From: Paguma larvata
Lineage: Eukaryota > Chordata > Mammalia > Carnivora > Viverridae
DNA: 64,000 nucleotides
Direction: 5' to 3'
NCBI GenBank assembly: GCA_030068075.1
Contig: CM057835.1
Location: 42,328,215 to 42,392,214 of the forward strand
Part shown: in pieces, positions 35,766 through 47,400 of the stretch
Layout: each line of letters begins with the position of its first letter
Numbering within the stretch: position 1 is the first letter of the stretch
Position numbers and translations under genes: made by a program
Notes under the pieces: model-generated
Database searches by the model: none
What the model saw: only the letters and a program-made list of their open reading frames with translations
Told to the model about the DNA's origin: nothing

Positions 35766-36846
35766 AAAGGTAGTGGTCTTAGAAAGAAAAACAAGAGCAA
35801 AAATTTCTGGCCACTGAGTAGGGCAAGGCGTCTGAGCTCCTTTAAACAGCACACTGCTACAGCTTGTACACAAGTGAATTGCAGTGCACCCTGAAAAGAC
35901 AGAATGGAATTCTGAAAGTGCAATTTGGCCAGACCAAGTAGACCAATAAGGAAGAGGTAACTATACATGTTTTACTAGTTCCTAATGGGTTGGCATTGGA
36001 GTTACAATGGAAACTCATGTAGGCATTCAGAGCCGGATTAAAGAGTATGTGACCTTGCAACTGCATAGGGTTTAAAGAGCTCAGACTTGGTTTAATGCTC
36101 TGCTGTCACCATCTTGGCATTTTTAATAATTCTTATGAAAGGGGCCCACCTTTCCATTTTTCACCGGCCTCACAAATTATGTAGCTAGCCCCGCATACAT
36201 TATTTCCAGAACATTATTTCCAGAACCAGAAAGATTTCTGGTCATGCAATTATTTATTTCCAAGTTATACCTTAGTTTCTAACATGGGTTGTTCTCCTGT
36301 ACTCTGTATTCCCTTAGTTGTCTCAGCTGGGGTTTCCCCGGCATCAGAGCTTGAGACACAGGCTTAAGTGCACGGGCTTTAGTTGAAGGTTCAAAAGGGA
36401 AAAAAGCTGGGAAGGAACGTAGACCATATAAGGTTGTACTGTCCCACAGAGCCTCCTGAGGAGTTTAATGAACTACGTGCCAGAAGGAGAAGAGGCGTAA
36501 CACTTATCCAGGGGTGAGTGGCTCTCACACCCACTGGCTGGGTATAGCTCCACAGGATTTTCTCCTCCTCCTGTTGAGCACTCTCTTCTATCAAGCATAT
36601 TCCTAAAAGCATCAGAGGAACCAGGACAGGTATGGGTGCAGTCCCCAGTAAAGCACTGCCAAGTTGCACCTGCACAAAGCTGTTCAAAGACTCCGCAGTG
36701 CTGGTTGAGGCAGCCGGCCCCAAAGTCAGAAGCGGGGCTGAGGAGATAGGACACGCCACTGAAGAAGTGTCTAACACCCCACAATTCAGTCAGTTCTTTC
36801 GACTTGTATTTTTATTATCTGTTTGGATGGCCGTCTCAAACGCGCT
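35766..36846. other. Anonymous sequence with a GC-richer block
   Basis: 36,330-36,790 is GC-rich. It contains overlapping open frames of 76-128 codons on both strands but no family motif. It may be an LTR or unassigned repeat. Confidence 0.35.
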
Positions 36847-36937
36847 TTTTTTTTTTTTTTAATTTAAATTTTAGTTAGTTAACATACAGTGCAATACTGG
36901 TTTCAGGAGTAGACTTCAGTGACTCATCACTAAGATT
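36847..36937 (-). mobile_element. Extremely 5'-truncated carnivoran L1, antisense
   Basis: A T run (the antisense poly-A tail) is followed by 'ttttagttagttaacataca' and 'ttcaggagtagacttcagtg' plus 'actcatcac'. This is the reverse complement of the carnivoran L1 3' terminus, also seen on the plus strand at 5703-5835. Only about 75 bp of L1 body is present. Confidence 0.85.
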
Positions 36938-38015
36938 TCTAAGAAGCCAAAGTGGAGGCTTACTCTACTTGTACCTCCAATGTGCGGCAGAGTGCCTAGC
37001 ACAAATAGACATAAATAAAAAGGATGTCCAAATGTAAGTTACCCTATTTCAGGTTAGTCTGACTTCCCCCTGGAAAGTCTAGAGCTTAGACAAAACAGTA
37101 AGTGACAAGAGCCGAAATGCACAGTGCCGGGCCCTCCTGCAAACCAAGCTTAGGGAACTTGATCCTGTCCCTCATGCACACTGCATTCCCCAACCTGTAA
37201 TGACCTCCAGCCTCAGCCAGGAGAGTGTCTGCTCTTTGGAGTGAGATTTTAGAGAGCAGTGGGGCAGAGAGAAGCAGATGCTTCACCTTAACCTCAAGAA
37301 AAAAGAGAGGAACTTTACGGGAGTCTTGTTGTATGTATGTGTCCTCTGGAGTTTTGGGGGGACCTGAGGTGTGAAACCTGACACACACCTGATAGTTACA
37401 AAACAGATGATGCACTGCCACTGTCACCGTGTGGCCAAACGGGAGACAACTGGAGTTGACCGCAGATTGGCAGATGGCAGAACAACAAGATATGTAAGTT
37501 TTTTCCCAAGAGCCAAGTGGAATCTTGGAGGGCCTCTGACACCCCAAAAAAGAAAAGTCTGTGTGAGGTAGACTTAACTAGGATGTCATAAATAGCAAAC
37601 TGGAAGAGAGATATAAACCTGGGGAGACTTTCAACTGGGGTTGCTCATCAAAGAAATCTTGGAAAAAACACAAAGGCAAAAGAAGCCCTGACACAAGAAA
37701 GCACCCTTCTTCTTGTCCCCTTTAAACTCATTTTGGGGGCACCAGGAACCATGGCAAGCAGGCATTGTAGGTATCCAGGCCCAAAGTAGTAGGAAGCTAA
37801 GGCAAGGGAGGAAATCAAATGAGTTAAGAATTCGGTTTTAACTATGACAGTGAACCAAACACACTGATTAGTAGAAGGGCATTGTTCTTAGTTCAGAAGA
37901 TAACAGGAGGCCTTTTCTTTTTCTTTTTCTTTTTGATATCAGAGTAACTAGAAAATCTATATGACTTCCCCAGCATTTTATCCATTGGGTAGGACGTCTC
38001 TAGTCTATCAGGAGG
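36938..38015. other. Anonymous sequence
   Basis: 37,085-37,570 is GC-rich with a 153-codon minus-strand open frame that has no recognisable domain. A (tttttc)n run lies at 37,912-37,935. Confidence 0.4.
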
Positions 38016-38019
38016 GTTG

Positions 38020-38372
38020 AAATAGGTGGAATCTAAAACACAAAACACACACACAAACAAAACAGACTCTTAAATACAGAGAACAAACTGGTGGTTGCCA
38101 GAAGGAAGGAAGGTAGGTGGGGAATGAGTGAAACAGATAAAGAGGATTAAGAGGTACAAAACTCCAGTTATAAAATAAATAAGTGGTGAAGATGAAAAGT
38201 AGAGCATAGGGAATAGAGCCAATAATATTATAATAATGTTGTTTGGTGACAGATGGTGACTACACTTATGGTGGTGAGTACTGAGTAATGTATAGAATTA
38301 TTGAAGCAACACGTTGTACACCTGAAACTAATGTAACACTGTATATTAATTATACCTCAATAAAAAAAAAAG
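38020..38372 (+). mobile_element. L1 3' UTR, 5'-truncated
   Basis: 'agactcttaaatacagagaa' and 'caaactggtggttgccag', then 'ggtgactacacttatggtgg', 'ttgtacacctgaaactaatg' and 'tatattaattatacctcaat', ending in an A tail. Typical carnivoran or older L1 3' UTR. Confidence 0.9.
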
Positions 38373-39352
38373 AAAGAAATGGGCCATGGGGAAACTGTCA
38401 TCTGCTGTCACTATATTGAGTCCAACAAATTCAATATATCTGTGAGAACTCTTTAATACTCGTTTGATGACTGCATGCATGAATAAATTAATTAAGTCCC
38501 AGACTAAGACTTCTGGTATTGTCAATGTAGGAATTCATTGCAGTCAGATTCCAATAAAACTCAGAAATTCCTACGAAATTGGCACCTTAACTGCAAAGAT
38601 TATAAACCTGTAGCCATAAGAACATCATGCCTCCATAGACTCAAAGTTATAAGCATGTACTTCATTGACTAAGAGGGGTATATTTCAAAATGTAAGATAC
38701 AGGAAACACAGGTAAATTATGCAATTATTCTGCCTTTCTCCCACAAGGCTTTTGATGTAAACAGATCCCATTAAGAACTGGTGTAGGGAGAGGAAAATGA
38801 GCAGAGGAAGTTTTACGATCCAATCTCTTTTTTTTTCCTAAAAAAAGAGAAATGATTTACAGATTGAGTAAAGTCAGATTAATCAGAAAATAAAGTTGAA
38901 AATATTGAGTGCCTGAAATTAAATATAAAGAAGGAAGAGGAAATAAATTTGGAGGTAAAAGGGGTGTGCAAATTATTTTATCATATTTTACCTGTAATTT
39001 TGTTTCTGTATCGACTGAACTTTACCTCTTCCTCCTGCCACATCCCCTGAACTCCATTTCATTTCTTAACTCCGAAAGAATCAGCCACTCATTCATTCAA
39101 TGCATCATTTTATTCTCAGGGCTGACTAATTAATATTCAATCGAACATCTGTTGCAGATCTGTCATGTGATAAGAACAAAATTATTTATATAGTATTCCT
39201 TGCTTTTCCCCTCCCATTACCTCTTGTTCTTCTCCCTTTCTAAGGAAGGAGGATGCCTTCTGATTAGTTTCTGGAACATCTTTTGTAGTGCAGAATTTAA
39301 GAACTAGGTTGAATTTCTTGAGGAAGGCTGTCAGAGTTTTAAGAATGGATTA
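38373..39352. other. Anonymous AT-rich sequence
   Basis: Nothing recognised. Confidence 0.45.
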
Positions 39353-39668
39353 GACTTAACATAATACCCTCCAGTTCCATCCATGTTGCAACAGATACCA
39401 TATGTTTCCACGAATAGGTGGACTTTGTGAGACTAAGCACAAACCAGGGGGAGGGGAAGAGGGGAAAGGAAAAAAAGACACAGAGAGGGAGGGAGATAAA
39501 ACATAAGAGACTCTCAAAGACTAAAAACAAACTGAGGGTGAGGGGGTGAGGGAGGGGGGAGAGGGGGTGACGAGCATTAAAGAGGGCACGTGTTGGGATG
39601 AACACTGAGTGTTATATGTAAACCAATTTGAAAATAAACTATTATAAAATAAAAAAATAAATAAAATG
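39353..39668 (+). mobile_element. Carnivoran L1 3' end with 5' inversion (twin priming)
   Basis: From 39,395 the plus strand reads the L1 3' end: 'taccatatgtttccacgaat', 'gagagggagggagataaaac', 'ataagagactctcaaagact', 'gggatgaacactgagtgtta' and an A-rich tail. The 42 bp before it (39,353-39,394) are L1 in reverse: 'ataataccctccagttccat' is the complement of sequence that normally lies just upstream. About 27 nt is missing at the junction. The target duplication is not clear. Confidence 0.88.
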
Positions 39669-40399
39669 TAGACATTAGAAAAGTTTTAGAAAAAAATTGG
39701 GCCCATTATCAAGACGAAAAAAAAAAGAATGTAGATTTCTTGGGGGTCCCTGATAAGTCGGGTACATCAAACATTTCGTGAAGGAGGCAGTAAACAGGAT
39801 TATTCTGTGGAAGGAAAGATGAAATGATAGAGGACATCGGTATGGTTGTGGTTGCGTGAATGAAAGACAAGGAGAGAGTTGGGGCAGCTGCCAAGAGAGG
39901 AGCACTGGGTTCCCGCAAAAAGAGAGTTGGGTTTTAGTAGGAATCTGAAAGTGAGAGACAAAGAGAAAGCTTTGTGGTAGCTCTGAGTCTGAGAAGACCA
40001 AGGGACAGGAGAAATGATGAAAAGGGATCTGAAAACACGTTGGTGGAGGTTATGATGCTACTTCTATTAATATTCTCCAAGAGGTGAAAGTTTGACATAC
40101 ACAGCCATTTCCTTCTTTTTCCCCTGACTAAAAAAAAAAAAGTCACATAGCAGGTGGAGGATGATCTTGATCTTGATCTTCACGAACCCCAAGACACAAA
40201 TCATGACCTGATGATCAGTCCCTGCACTAGCACTGCTCTTGGTCAGTGACTGCTGTAAACCTGAATGTTGAGTCCTGGGTCTGACTAACAGGTACAGTGT
40301 GAAGTCTGACTAAGAAAGGAAAAAGCTTCCATTCCTGAATGAAAATGCAAACTTATTAAGGAAAAAGTCATTTTTCTCCTCTTCTTCCTTCATTTCTTA
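39669..40399. other. Anonymous sequence
   Basis: Nothing recognised. A 14-base A run at 40,128 and a small (gatctt)3 at about 40,163. Confidence 0.4.
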
Positions 40400-40665
40400 T
40401 GCCTTGAAAGAGAATTGATGGCTGAGGCTGGAGCAGCCATCTTGAACCATGAAGATAAAGGCCAAGAAAGCTCAGGGACCTAAGCATTGACTATTTATTG
40501 AGTTAACTGATTAGTTATTAAGTCACTGAACTAATGCCAGTGACCTCTACTTAAGGATCTTCTATAGTGTGAGAAAAACAAACTCCTATTTGTTTAAACC
40601 ACGATAGTTGGGTTTTCTATTACTTGTCACTGAATGCATTCTTAGCTAATCAAGTAAAGATTCCA
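40400..40665 (+). mobile_element. LTR-like 3' end, possibly MaLR group
   Basis: 'ggctggagcagccatcttga', 'tgagaaaaacaaactcctat', 'ttgtttaaaccacgatagtt' and 'tctattacttgtcactgaat' resemble the 3' part of a mammalian LTR that ends with 'tgtttaagccactgttattt'. Too diverged for a firm call. Confidence 0.45.
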
Positions 40666-40789
40666 CTCTTTATAACTGACAGTATTTCCAAGAATGGATA
40701 GAATATCACCTCAAGCCAGAACTACCAGCAACCCTGAGATTTATTGGGATTATTATCACAATGCATTATAACCAATTGTATAATGCACA

Positions 40790-40920
40790 TGTATACCTCC
40801 TACTATAAGACCCTCAAGAAGAAGGACTGCATTCTGTTCATCTATCTCTAAGCTTATCACAAGTACAAGGAACACTGTGGCAGCTTATTAAATGTTGGCT
40901 TAGTGAATGCAAACAATTGA
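40790..40920 (+). mobile_element. L2 LINE 3' end
   Basis: 'ccctcaagaagaaggactgc' and 'cttattaaatgttggcttag' correspond to the L2 3' terminus. Confidence 0.6.
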
Positions 40921-41759
40921 GCTTAACCGCAGGACAGAGTAATAAAAGAAGAACCAACAGTTAAGGTATAAACAGGTTCTTCAAAGCCGACTCAGAAAAG
41001 CTTTCATTTTAATCAATAATCATTTGAACTACAAATGATTTTTTATTTTTATTTTTAAACTACCTTTAATCATTTGAACTACATAAATTTTGAAAAAAAT
41101 TAACTTTGAATTTTCTAAGTTCTAGGTTTCCAAGTCCATCTTCCCTACACACCAATCCCACCTAACCCCCCCCCCCCATTTAGAGTTACTTAGGAGATCA
41201 TTCAACCTACAGGATAAATAAATATAGCCTACATCATACTTTTTTACATCTTTTTTTTTTTACATTTTTTTCCTGTGTGACAGGATGCTTGAATTAAAAT
41301 ACTGATTTGCAAATTCTGCATAAATTTACATATTATTTTCAAGCATCCTTAACTCTAAGCTTGTAAAATAAAACCCAATTAATTAATTAGTGCAACCTAC
41401 TGCAATTGTATTTAAACCCAATATTCACAGCATGACACACAGTGTATTTTTAAACCAATTAATTAAATCACATTCCAGTTCTGAAAAAGCAGACATATAA
41501 AGACAAAGAGCTAGTGATAGACATGGAAAAAGAGATAGAACCAGAGGAAGCTAGGCCTCCCCTATGAATTCAAATTTAACATCAATACTATAAGTCTAAA
41601 AATTAGAAACATGCATTAGAATGTTGAAGATTCTAATGTCATCAGCAACTGTTGTAGGATAATAATAAGAGATCTATTCTGGATAAAACAAGGGACAATT
41701 TACTCTCAGTGCAATTCTACAGAAGTTATATTTCTAGACATTATGTAAAATTGGGTTCT
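40921..41759. other. Anonymous AT-rich sequence
   Basis: Contains a 12-base C run at 41,166-41,177 and T runs near 41,240-41,270. Nothing else recognised. Confidence 0.45.
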
Positions 41760-41980
41760 CTCTCCAGATTACTACTGTAATTTCCGCTGTGCCTGCACCC
41801 CACAGAAATGCCTATTACCCTTGCAGTTACTATCACACAATTCACACTTAATCATTCTACAGTTATTTTATGTATACTGTTTTCTCTCATTAACTTAACT
41901 GTAATCTCTACAAATTCTAGGATCATGCCCTATGTTTTTATAGTCCCATGACTCACTGGAAGTGCCTTGAAGGATAGGTG
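41760..41980 (+). mobile_element. L2-like fragment
   Basis: 'acttaatcattctacagtta', 'taatctctacaaattctagg' and 'gactcactggaagtgccttg' loosely match the L2 3' region. Confidence 0.4.
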
Positions 41981-42129
41981 TGCAAAAACTTGAACTAGCA
42001 AGTCTTAATGAGCAGTGAAGAAAAAAACATTCAAGAGCCCATGGAGATCATTTAGTGTTGTTTTTAAGTGACTGATATGCTAAGAGACAATACCATAGGG
42101 CTTTTGAGGAAATCATATCGTAGAAGCAG

Positions 42130-43560
42130 ACCCACACATTGGCCTTTAGTGGCAGAAAAGATAACTTCGAAGTTTAAAAAAGTAAAGGAAATGATGGACA
42201 AAATGATGAAAGATGAAGAATTAAGAGGAAGAATTGAGAGTTGTAAAAAAAATTAACAATGAGATTTCCATAACTAAAAATCAAATATCTAAAATAAACA
42301 GTTCAATAGACAGGTCAACAGAACTTTGAAAAAAGCATTTTAATAAGCTAAAAACAAATAAAAATATCAAAACTGAAACACAGAGAGAAAATAATGAGAA
42401 TGGAAAAGAGACTTCAGAAGATGTTGGACAAGACAAAAAATATAATGTTTATGAAACTAGAGAACAAGAAATGATTTATAAAAGAATGGGGTAGAACAAA
42501 CACAGTAGAAATAACAGCAAAGAATTTTGTTTAATCATAGAAAGGACATAAACCTGTGAATCATAAACCTTAACAAACTCCAAGATAAATACAAACAAAC
42601 AGAACCAAAAAAACCACATACCTAGGCTAATCGTGGTAAAATTGTTAGGCACTTAAGTAAATGAGAAAAATCTTTAGAACAGAGACCTTTGGGGGTAGTG
42701 ATAAAACTAACTGACTGCTTTTAACAGTAATCAAGTTCTCAACAATGAAAATATCTTCAAAGAGAAGACAATGGAATGACATGTAAGTATTGAAAGAAAG
42801 TAAGTACTAACCTAGACTTCTGTACCCACCAGAATAGCCTTTAAGAAACATTAAAAAATGTGCTCCAAATTTTTTTAATGACAGAATTCATTGCCAATAG
42901 ACAATTAAAACGGAGTTCCTTGGGGCGCCTGGGTGGCTCAGTCGGTTAGGTGGCCCACTTCAGCTCAGGTCATGATCTCACGGTCTGTGAGTTCGAGCCC
43001 CGCGTCGGGCTCTGTGCTGATGGCTCAGAGCCTGGAGCCTGCTTCAGATTCTGTGTGTCTCTCTCTCTGCCCTTCCCTTGCTCATGCTTTGTCTCTACGT
43101 CTCTCAAAAATAAAATAAAAATGCTAAAAAAAAAAAAAATTAAAAGGGAGTTCTTTGAAAGCTAGAAAACTTTCCTAGACCAAAAAAAAAAAAAAAAAGG
43201 GCAGGAAATTATGGAGCACTGCAGAAAAGGCAAATATAGGAATATAGGAAGAATTAAACATAAAGAAATAGTGATTATAAAAAGCAAGTATTTGTAATGA
43301 CTTACAGAATTTAAAATACTTTTCTGTACCATTATGTGTCAAAGTAATACAAATGCTTTGAGGGGGTTACATAGCATTAAAGAGTACAATGTTTTAGAAT
43401 TGTCTGTTTAAAGTTAAAAATCAGAATTGTTCTATAATATGGTGAAGATATATAATGAAATCTTCAAAAAGTAGAAATATATATATATATATGTATCCAT
43501 TTAAGTTAACAGAAGAAAAACATTAATAATATACATATTTTAAACATTTTAATTACACAA
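42130..43560 (+). mobile_element. Ancient L1/HAL1, ORF1-type region, split by a SINE
   Basis: A-rich decayed LINE sequence. Diagnostic phrases near the ORF1 C-terminal coding part are 'cctaggctaatcgtggtaaa', 'aacaatgaaaatatcttcaa', 'gagaagacaatggaatgaca' and 'gacttctgtacccaccagaa'. The first open piece (42,068-42,256) encodes a Lys/Glu-rich stretch with a short coiled-coil look, but stops and shifts break the frame everywhere. It continues collinearly into the ORF2 region. Confidence 0.75.
42922..43137 (+). mobile_element. Young felid-type SINE inside the ancient L1
   Basis: Head 'ggcgcctgggtggctcagtc', 'cacggtctgtgagttcgagc' and 'ccgcgtcgggctctgtgctg', body and A tail close to the felid consensus. 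Duplication aattaaaacggagttcctt (42903-42921) versus aattaaaagggagttcttt (43138-43156), two mismatches in 19 bp. Confidence 0.95.
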
Positions 43561-44901
43561 AATGAGGTCAAGAAAGAAGGCGAACAGGATTATAAAGGAG
43601 ACAGGCTAAATTACAGGCTTTATGAGATGACAGACTATCTTTATAGCATTAAATGCATGTGAGGTAAATATTCTAGTATTTTAGCTTAATAATGAAAAAT
43701 TAAGTGTCGGGCTGAATACAAATGAACTATATGCTACTCTACAAGAGACACACTTTAAATATAGCACAGAAAAATTGTAGTAAAAGAGTGGAAGAAAATA
43801 AACCATACGACAATAACAGAAAATTGGTTTGGCTGGTTTAGATAAACTAATATGGGACAGAGTAGGCCTTAAGAGGAAAAAACACTGTTAGAGATTAAAA
43901 ATAAAAAGGATATTTTTAAATGATTAAAAGTCAGTTCAACAAGAAGATATCAGAATCTTAAATATACATTCTCCAATAACACAGCTTCAAAATATGCAAA
44001 GCACATATGGACAGAATTAAAAGAAGAAAAAAAAAACAATTAGAAAAAGCATAAAACCATAACCAACACGAACAACAAATTTAACGAAATCGACCTAACG
44101 AAAATGTATAAAATAGTGCCCTCAACAATAATTGAACTATCTATTCAACTGCATGTGGAACACCTTCCAAAACTAACCACATGTTGAGCAATAAAAAAAA
44201 GCATCAACAAATATCAAAAGATTTAAATTATCCAGAGTATATTTTCTGAACTCAGCAGAAATGAACTTCCAGGAATCAATAAAGATAACTAGAAAATCTC
44301 TAATTTCCAAATATTAAACACTATTATTCTAAGTAATCCACAAGTCAAACCAGAAACCAAAAATAGAAATTAAAAAATATTTTTGACTGAATGATAATGA
44401 AGATACAACATATAAAAACACATAAAATGTAACTAAAGCAATATCAAAAGAGAAATTTATGCATTAGAAAAGAAAAACATCTAAAAATCAAGAATTGATA
44501 CTTTCATTTCAAGGAATAAGTCAAAAATAGTGAGTTAAATAAAAAAATAATCAACAAAGCCAAAACTTTGTGGGTTTTTTTTTAAATATTAGTAAAATTG
44601 ATGGACTCCTAGCAAAGCTAATAGAGTTAAGAGAGAAAATACAAATTACCAACAGCAAGAGTAATAAAAAGAAAAATCATCACAATTCCTAGAGATACTA
44701 CAAATTATGTTGTAAATGATTTTATGCCGATAAAGAGCAATTTGGATGACATGAAGATATACTTTTTGGAATTATTTTATTTTTAAAACCTTTCCCTTAA
44801 AGATAATACTACACCCAGATGACATATTTTGTGAATTCTTCCAAATATTTAATAAAAAATAACAATCATTTTACACAAGCATTTCCAGAGACTAAAAAGA
44901 G

Positions 44902-45039
44902 AATACTTTCTTTACTTTTCATTTACTTTAACGAGGGAAACATAATTTTTACTCTGAAACCTGAAGAAGAAACACTTTCTTTACTTTCCATTTACTTTAA
45001 TGAGGGAAACATAATTTTTACTCCGAAATCTGAAAATAG
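44902..45039 (+). repeat. 69-bp in-frame tandem duplication inside L1
   Basis: Positions 44,902-44,970 recur at 44,971-45,039. The shared core of about 62 bp has five differences, all transitions. The unit is 23 codons long, so the 86-codon open frame at 44,819-45,079 reads through both copies. Confidence 0.93.
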
Positions 45040-45144
45040 CATCAGAAGTAAGAAAAGATACAGATCAGTTTTTCTATAAAAATAAATGCACAAATCCTAA
45101 AGAAAATATCAGCAAATGGAAGAATACAAAAATATTCATCATGA

Positions 45145-45359
45145 GGGGCATCTGAGTGGCTCAGTCAGTTAGGCATCCAATCTCGGCTCAGGTCATAATC
45201 TCATGGTTTGTGAGTTCTAGCCCCACATCAGGCTCTGTGCTGACACCTCAGAGCCTAAAGCCTTCTTTGGATTCTGTCTCTCCCTCTCTCTCTGCCCTTC
45301 CCCAGCTCTCTCTCTCGATCTCTTTCTCTCAAAAATGAATAAACATTAAAAAAAATTTT
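45145..45359 (+). mobile_element. Carnivoran tRNA-derived SINE inside the ancient L1
   Basis: Head 'gggcatctgagtggctcagt', B-box remnant 'gagttctagcccc', body and 'aaaaatgaataaacatt' tail. Imperfect duplication aaatattcatcatga (45130-45144) versus aaatacatcatga (45360-45372). Confidence 0.93.
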
Positions 45360-45425
45360 AAATACATCATGATTAAGTTAAATTTATTTTAGAAAAGGAG
45401 TGATAAAACATTTTAAAATTAAATA

Positions 45426-45634
45426 TTGGGGCGCCTGGATGGCTCAGTTGGTTAAGCGTCCGACTTCGGCTCACGTCATGATCTCGCAGTCTATGGGTTC
45501 GAGCCCCGCGTCGGGCTCTGTGCTGACAGCTCAGAGCCTGGAGCCTGCTTCACATTCTGTGTCTCCCTCTCTCTCTGCCCCTCCCCCACTCATGCTCTGT
45601 CTCAAAAATAAATAAACATTTTAAAAAATTAAAA
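45426..45634 (+). mobile_element. Young felid-type SINE inside the ancient L1
   Basis: Almost consensus: 'ggcgcctggatggctcagtt', 'gcgtccgacttcggctcac', B box 'gggttcgagccccgcgtcgg', many CpGs retained. Duplication aaaattaaata at 45415-45425 and 45635-45645. Confidence 0.96.
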
Positions 45635-46263
45635 AAAATTAAATACTATATCACACCAACAGAACAAAGAAGAGTAAAATATATTAGCAATCTGAATGCA
45701 CAGAAAATTCATTTTATTGAATTTAGCACCCACTTCATGATCAAAAGTCTTAGCAAAATAGAAATAAACCTACCTTAATCTGATAAGTAGCTACCAAAGT
45801 CCTACAGGAGTGTCATATTTAATAGTGAAATATTGAATCATTCCTCCATGAGATTAAATTGGAAATGAGTTAAATTAAGGATACCACTTAAATTCTGCAA
45901 TCTACTGAAAGTACTTATCAGTGAAATAAAATAAGAAAAAAAAATATTAACAGAGGTTTGAATGGGAAAGGAAGAAAGAGAAACTTTATTATTTGCATAA
46001 GATAGGATTGTACACCTAGAACATCCAAAAGAATACACAGGCAGTCAAGTAGAATTACTGATCACTACAAGGTCACTGAATATCAAATCAGTATATAAAT
46101 ATTAGTTGTATTTCTATAAACCAGCAATGAAGAAAGTAAAAATGGCATTTTAAAGCTGATATTTTTGCAACACCATTAAAATATCCAACACTCCAGTATA
46201 AATAAAATGAAAGATGTGCAAGACTGTTGCACTATAAAAACTATAAAACATTATTAAGTGAAA

Positions 46264-46492
46264 GGGGGCACCTGGAGGATTCAGTCAGTTAAGCATCCGA
46301 CTCTGGTGTTGATTCAGGTCATGATCTCAGGGTTGTGAGATTGAGCCCAGTGTCCGTCTGGCTCTGCACTGGCAGTGTGGAGTCTGCTTGGGATTCTCTC
46401 CTCCCCTCTCTGCCCCTCCCCACTCATTCTCTCTCTCTGTCTCTCTAAATAAATAAATAAATAAATGAACATTTTTAAAAAATAAAAAAAAC
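46264..46492 (+). mobile_element. Older carnivoran SINE inside the ancient L1
   Basis: Head 'gggggcacctggaggattca', 'ttgattcaggtcatgatctc', 'ctctgcactggcagtgtgga', and an (aaat)n tail. About 20 bp of duplicated flank starting ataaaacatta, 46,243 and 46,493, with small differences. Confidence 0.93.
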
Positions 46493-47400
46493 ATAAAACA
46501 TTAATTAGTAAAATTAAAGACCTAACTATCTAGAGAGATAAACCACAACGATGGATTGAAACACTTAATATTTTAGGAATGGAAGTACTCCCCAAGATGC
46601 TCTATAGATCTTTGCAATCTCAATCGAAACCCCAGCAAGTTTTGTTTTTGCTTTTGTTGTTGTTGTTGTTTTTTAATCTGTATGGAAATGCAGAGGGGCA
46701 AGAATATCCAAAAATATTTTTGAAAAAGATAAAAAATGATAAATATATGATACTAAATATAATGTTAATTAATATAATGTGGTATCGGTGCAAAGATAGA
46801 CAAATGGAAAACTGGAAGAGATGGGTCAAAAAATATATCTATACATATATAAATGATTGCTTTATGACAAAGGTGGTATTGCAGTGGGGGAAAGAGAGGT
46901 ATTTGAATAAATGGGTTATTTGGATATGCATATTTTTTAAGTGCCTTGACCTTTACTTAACATCAAATCAATTCCAGATGATTTCAGATTATAATGTGAA
47001 AAGTAAAATGTTAAAGTTTTTAGAATGAAAAATAGAAAAATAGTTCATGACATTAACATGAGCAAAGATTTCTTAAATAAGACATAAAGGCATAAAAGCC
47101 ATTTAACAAAGACGTTAAATTGTACTATATTAAGATTCAGAACTTGTAAAGACACCATTGAGGGAGAAATAAGACAAGTTATACAGTGGAAGATGTTCCT
47201 AACCGATATATTAAGTGGAGGACTTCTATCCAAAATATGTAAAAACTCCTAAAAGCATTAAGAAATGGACAATAAACTGGATAGAAATTAAACAGACAAA
47301 ATAACTGAATGGAATATTTATGAAAGAGGATATAAATCATTGATAAGTATATTAAAGTAAAGTTGCTTAACTTTATTAGTCTGCAGGGAATACCAATTGA

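Larger units (their letters stand above)
43561..47400 (+). mobile_element. Ancient L1, ORF2-derived region, carrying three SINEs
   Basis: ORF2 codes for endonuclease and reverse transcriptase. Here it is a fossil. 'ctactctacaagagacacac' fits the endonuclease part. 'caaagctaatagagttaaga' and 'cagatgacatattttgtgaa' fit the linker. 'ggaagtactccccaagatgc' and 'cccagcaagttttg' fit the RT/C-terminal region. 'ggaataccaattgagaccac' begins the terminal part. Stops and shifts are everywhere. Order and orientation are conserved across the SINEs at 45,145, 45,426 and 46,264. Confidence 0.8.

Noticed and set aside
37086..37547. 153-codon minus-strand open frame
   Set aside because: No family motif, several cysteines without spacing pattern, GC-rich unassigned DNA. 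Not supported as a gene.
41166..41177. C12 run as G-quadruplex or origin signal
   Set aside because: A single isolated homopolymer. It lacks the spaced G-tracts of a quadruplex and has no other context.
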